Assembly: GCA_963665785.1 (NCBI GenBank) | Contig: OY762456.1 | Coordinates: 2,108,001 to 2,172,000 of the forward strand | From: UBA7455 sp026713185 | GTDB lineage: Bacteria; Pseudomonadota; Gammaproteobacteria; Pseudomonadales; Azotimanducaceae | Direction: 5' to 3' | DNA length: 64,000 nucleotides | Part shown: piece by piece, positions 61,232 to 64,000 of the stretch | Layout of the letters: every line of letters starts with the position of its first letter | How positions within the stretch are numbered: position 1 is the stretch's first letter | The notes under the pieces: model-generated | Database searches by the model: none | Told to the model about the DNA's origin: nothing | Seen by the model: the letters and a program-made list of their open reading frames with translations, nothing else | Program-made: the position numbers and the translations under genes

Positions 61232-62665
61232 TCAGGGATTGTCTGAAGAATTAGAGGAAGTTCGTTTTCTGGCAACTCTGAATATCTGATGGAGTGTCAG
61301 GTTTTCCGTTTCGACAAAGGTTCCGTCGACGATTCTGGGACGGAATCGAATCGCTGAAAGTTGTGAACGCAATCGGTGGAATTGATTGGTTGATACATTT
61401 TTATCAATGACTCTAACCTCTCCGACGCGTCCGTTTGCATTGATGGTATATCTGGCGTTGATAAAGAGGTTTTCGTCTGGCGCTACCTTTCTTGGTCTTT
61501 TTTCCAGGTAGAGCACACGTGGAATGCCTGGACCAATCAGGACAGGTTTACCGAATAATGCCACAGAGAGATTCTCATGTTCAGGGTTTTCCTGCAACAG
61601 ACTCCAGGCTCTGAGGTATGTTTCAAATGCTCGTTTGTCAGAAGTCAGTGTGTAGAGATCACCCAGCCTGATGATGGCATCAATCCGGTCAGTCAGGTCA
61701 GTGGTGGAATTGCCTTCGACCACATTGAGAGCCCGCTCCATTGCCAGTTTGGATGGCTTGCTGCTGACAGGCTGCGAGAACATCATCCCGTTCGACATGC
61801 GACCCATCATCCTGGATCCGTACAGTTGCGAAAAACGCAAATATGCAAGTCTCCTGAGTGGTTCAACCAAACGTAGATCGTTGGGACCATATTGAAGCTC
61901 AATAATATCAATGGCTCTGTTATAGAGGTTCTGGGAACGCGAAAAAAGCAATTCCTGATGCTGTATTGTATTGTCCTGAGTAAATCGGAACCGTCTGGCA
62001 CGCTCAGCAAAATAGTCACCCATTTTCCCTAATACAGGAAGAAGTTCTTCGCTGTTGTAGCCGTAGGTCTGTTCGTTGATTCGCAGGTTGAACATCTGCT
62101 GTTGATCAGCTTTCAGGAAGTTGCCCTGCTGAAACTGTACTTCAAACAACTGTTCGACAATTGGAATTTGGCTATAGCTGTAAACACCCTCTTGTCTATG
62201 CGATATGTTCTGTGCCCGGAGAAGTGCCTGTTCAGTCTCTTCCAGTTGTTCAAGTTCCGCCAGGGTCAACGCCCTGGCCATAATCACATTCAACAGTTCC
62301 GGACTGAAGGACCTGACTGTCGACTCTATCAGGATTAAAGCTTCATTGAGCGTTGCCAGGGAGTTTTCATGGTATCCGCCAAGTCCGAGAATCATGCCCA
62401 GATTTGCCGTCAGTTTGCCATATAACAGTGTACGACTACCTCTGAAATCCGGGTTATCTTCCAAAAGTTGTCTGGCGAGGGTAATGGCGTCATCGAAAGA
62501 ATCGTTGCCCAGAAGCTGGTTTATCTGCTTAAAGTCAGACATTGAGGATTGGGGGATATCCAGAGAGTGGAAATAGTAGTCCATGATATCGCCGCGGGCA
62601 CTGGTGCTTATGAATAAGACCATTAGAAGAAGTGTCGGGGCGCGGAACAGAAAGTGTTTGAACAT
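61232..62665 (-). CDS. Periplasmic TPR protein with TonB-like C-terminal domain (second of pair)
   Basis: 477 residues. Signal peptide FRAPTLLLMVLFISTSARG. Tetratricopeptide-like helices follow through about residue 380 (SFDDAITLARQLLEDN, HENSLATLNEALILIEST, LEQLEETEQALLRAQNISHR). The last 75 residues form a TonB-C-like beta-alpha-beta domain: ARYTINANGRVGEVRVIDK and LSAIRFRPRIVDG. That domain usually binds outer-membrane proteins or peptidoglycan-side partners. It starts 9 bases after the preceding gene and is a paralogue of it. Confidence 0.8.
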   Translation of the reverse strand: MFKHFLFRAPTLLLMVLFISTSARGDIMDYYFHSLDIPQSSMSDFKQINQLLGNDSFDDAITLARQLLEDNPDFRGSRTLLYGKLTANLGMILGLGGYHENSLATLNEALILIESTVRSFSPELLNVIMARALTLAELEQLEETEQALLRAQNISHRQEGVYSYSQIPIVEQLFEVQFQQGNFLKADQQQMFNLRINEQTYGYNSEELLPVLGKMGDYFAERARRFRFTQDNTIQHQELLFSRSQNLYNRAIDIIELQYGPNDLRLVEPLRRLAYLRFSQLYGSRMMGRMSNGMMFSQPVSSKPSKLAMERALNVVEGNSTTDLTDRIDAIIRLGDLYTLTSDKRAFETYLRAWSLLQENPEHENLSVALFGKPVLIGPGIPRVLYLEKRPRKVAPDENLFINARYTINANGRVGEVRVIDKNVSTNQFHRLRSQLSAIRFRPRIVDGTFVETENLTLHQIFRVARKRTSSNSSDNP

Positions 62666-62674
62666 GAGTCTTTA

Positions 62675-64000
62675 CTATTCGTCGGGATGTTTGTTTATGA
62701 ACATCTGTGTAATTCTTACATGATCCTTGTTGACAGGTAACCCGTTAATATCCAGTGCAGGGCGGAAACTTGATTTCAAGAGTACGTCACGCATTAGCCG
62801 GTCCAGCTTTCTTGGGGCATTCGATTCAATGATTTCAACGTTTTGCACCGCACCATCCGATTGTACTGTAAAGTCCAGTGTAATCGAGATTTCTGCCAGT
62901 TTATCAGTTTTTCTAAAAGAATGTGGCAAGATGAATTCAAGCTGATCGGTATAAAATCGGAATGGGCTGCCAACAACATCCAGAGTCCTGTCCCTTCTGT
63001 CAGTAGAATTCATTTGATCGACAATACGAACGTTGTAGTCAGCTACCGGGTCTGGAACCAGAAACTGCTGTGGTTCCTGGAACGGACTGGATAACTGTTC
63101 ATCTCTGGTCATTCTGATGATCCGCTCGCCACCCGGGACAGGATTGCTGATGACATTGTACAAAGTGACCTGGTTCATCCTGGCTTGATCCAGGGGTTTG
63201 GACTTGGCAATCAGCTTTGGTTCATCGTTTTGCTGTTGTCCCAGGGCATAGTATTTTGCCGCTTCTTCAGGTTTTTGGCTGACTATAAATGCATCCGCCA
63301 AGGCGTGATAAGCACGCATGTTGATATCTGAAGGCAGGTCAGGATTTGCTTCCAGAATTTCCAGAACTTTCTGTAAATTCTTCTCACTACAACAGATTCC
63401 ACTCAGACGACGGGCTTTTGCAGCGAGAATATGGGTATCTATAAGCGCTGGGTCTTTATCCCTTCCCAACAATTCCATTTCCTTCTGTATCTGTTTGAGT
63501 TGATTCAGGGCATTTTTAAATTGACCGGTATCAATGTACCAGTTGACCAGCTTATGGGATGCGGCAAGGGCTTCCAGGCTTCCGTTGTCGTAGGATCGTC
63601 GGCTGATAATGAACGCAAATTTCTGTTGTGTATCTGCATCCAGAGGTTCACTTTTCTGCAATGCAATTTCTGTCAACTCATCAACAATGGCAAGCTGACG
63701 GACCGTAAAGACCCCCTCATTGCGATGGGCGATGTTTTGTGCATTTTGAAATGCATTCATAGCATCTTCGTATTGACCAAGCGCACTCAGGCTTCGCCCT
63801 TGTCCCATCAGTGGCTCAAACAAGGCAATATCAAAGTTGCCGGACTGTTCCGCGGTCATCGAAGCTACACCCTGCCAGGTATCGGCGGCTTCCTGGAATT
63901 CGCCATCCGCTTCATGCTGCTGTGCCTGCCTGATGAGACGGTCCGTATCAGTGTCACCAATAACAGTTAGTGTCCAGACTGACAACATGATCAATGTAAA
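62675..64000 (-). CDS. TPR protein with TonB-like C-terminal domain (first of pair, partial)
   Basis: At least 441 residues; the frame is open through the right edge. The visible N-terminus (IMLSVWTLTVIG) looks like the end of a signal peptide, so the true start probably lies outside. TPR-type helices occupy the first 260 residues (FQEAADTWQGV, YEDAMNAFQNAQNIAHRNEG, shared with the next gene). A linker leads to a TonB-C-like domain (SITLDFTVQSDGAVQNVEII, LLKSSFRPALDINGLP). Exported. It may be the start of an operon with the next gene. Confidence 0.8.
   Translation of the reverse strand, partial: FTLIMLSVWTLTVIGDTDTDRLIRQAQQHEADGEFQEAADTWQGVASMTAEQSGNFDIALFEPLMGQGRSLSALGQYEDAMNAFQNAQNIAHRNEGVFTVRQLAIVDELTEIALQKSEPLDADTQQKFAFIISRRSYDNGSLEALAASHKLVNWYIDTGQFKNALNQLKQIQKEMELLGRDKDPALIDTHILAAKARRLSGICCSEKNLQKVLEILEANPDLPSDINMRAYHALADAFIVSQKPEEAAKYYALGQQQNDEPKLIAKSKPLDQARMNQVTLYNVISNPVPGGERIIRMTRDEQLSSPFQEPQQFLVPDPVADYNVRIVDQMNSTDRRDRTLDVVGSPFRFYTDQLEFILPHSFRKTDKLAEISITLDFTVQSDGAVQNVEIIESNAPRKLDRLMRDVLLKSSFRPALDINGLPVNKDHVRITQMFINKHPDE

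Overview
The window looks like chromosome from a gammaproteobacterium of roughly 50% GC. The basis is the mix of recognisable families: a single-chain methylmalonyl-CoA mutase, a YgdG/Xni-type flap nuclease, a YcaQ-type DNA glycosylase, YbaN/DUF454, YbjQ, Prc protease, a Mip/FkpA-type FKBP and gamma-glutamyltransferase. I cannot name a genus. No rRNA, tRNA or CRISPR array was recognised. All six stretches of more than 300 bases without a convincing gene are listed.

Region by region. 1-3050: the end of a biotin-dependent acyl-CoA carboxylase, methylmalonyl-CoA epimerase and methylmalonyl-CoA mutase, overlapping by ATGA junctions. This is a propionyl-CoA to succinyl-CoA route. 3040-18400: an accessory island. 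It opens with a truncated IS1380 transposase that abuts the mutase stop. It then carries a three-gene cassette of unknown function, an AAA ATPase, a DUF4143 ATPase with an extra C-terminal domain, a small membrane protein, and a type I restriction-modification operon with the unusual order hsdR-hsdS-(AlbA_2 protein)-hsdM. 18461-23121: core-type genes (YcaQ glycosylase, phytanoyl-CoA-dioxygenase-like protein, gamma-glutamyltransferase, Xni nuclease). 23177-28225: a transposase remnant, then a secreted YD/RHS-repeat protein whose C-terminal metalloprotease-like end lies in another frame, and a small exported protein. 28226-39821: phosphomannomutase, Prc protease, FKBP isomerase, a small membrane protein, a D-2-hydroxyacid dehydrogenase, an ankyrin protein, and a coupled phosphoesterase plus SMC-like ATPase pair of YhaO/YhaN or SbcD/SbcC type. 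40181-46179: a luciferase-like oxidoreductase, and a minus-strand set of crotonase, Rieske protein, acyl-CoA ligase, YbjQ and two-module VOC protein.

46238-57834 is the most interesting region. It is a tightly coupled minus-strand operon: a lipoprotein with a proline/serine repeat tract, a glycine-rich lipoprotein, a membrane-anchored kinase-fold protein that has lost its catalytic residues and ends in a PEGA-like domain, a PEGA-repeat protein ending in a formylglycine-enzyme-like fold without the catalytic cysteines, a small exported protein, a MotA/TolQ/ExbB-type channel subunit, an actin/Hsp70-like protein, and two von Willebrand A proteins. The VWA proteins have an N-terminal membrane helix with an F-L-D-V motif like that of ExbD/TolR. 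My inference is an ion-driven envelope machine in which VWA proteins replace ExbD/MotB as the moving partner, with a pseudokinase and PEGA/FGE-fold proteins as sensors or scaffolds. To its right lie a thymidine-kinase-like/methyltransferase fusion, two lipoproteins and two TPR proteins with TonB-like C-terminal domains. These may belong to the same envelope programme.

A second theme is short, mostly in-frame tandem duplications in many unrelated genes (units of 12, 15, 16-17, 18, 42 and 48 bases), together with several palindromic or inverted-repeat elements between genes.
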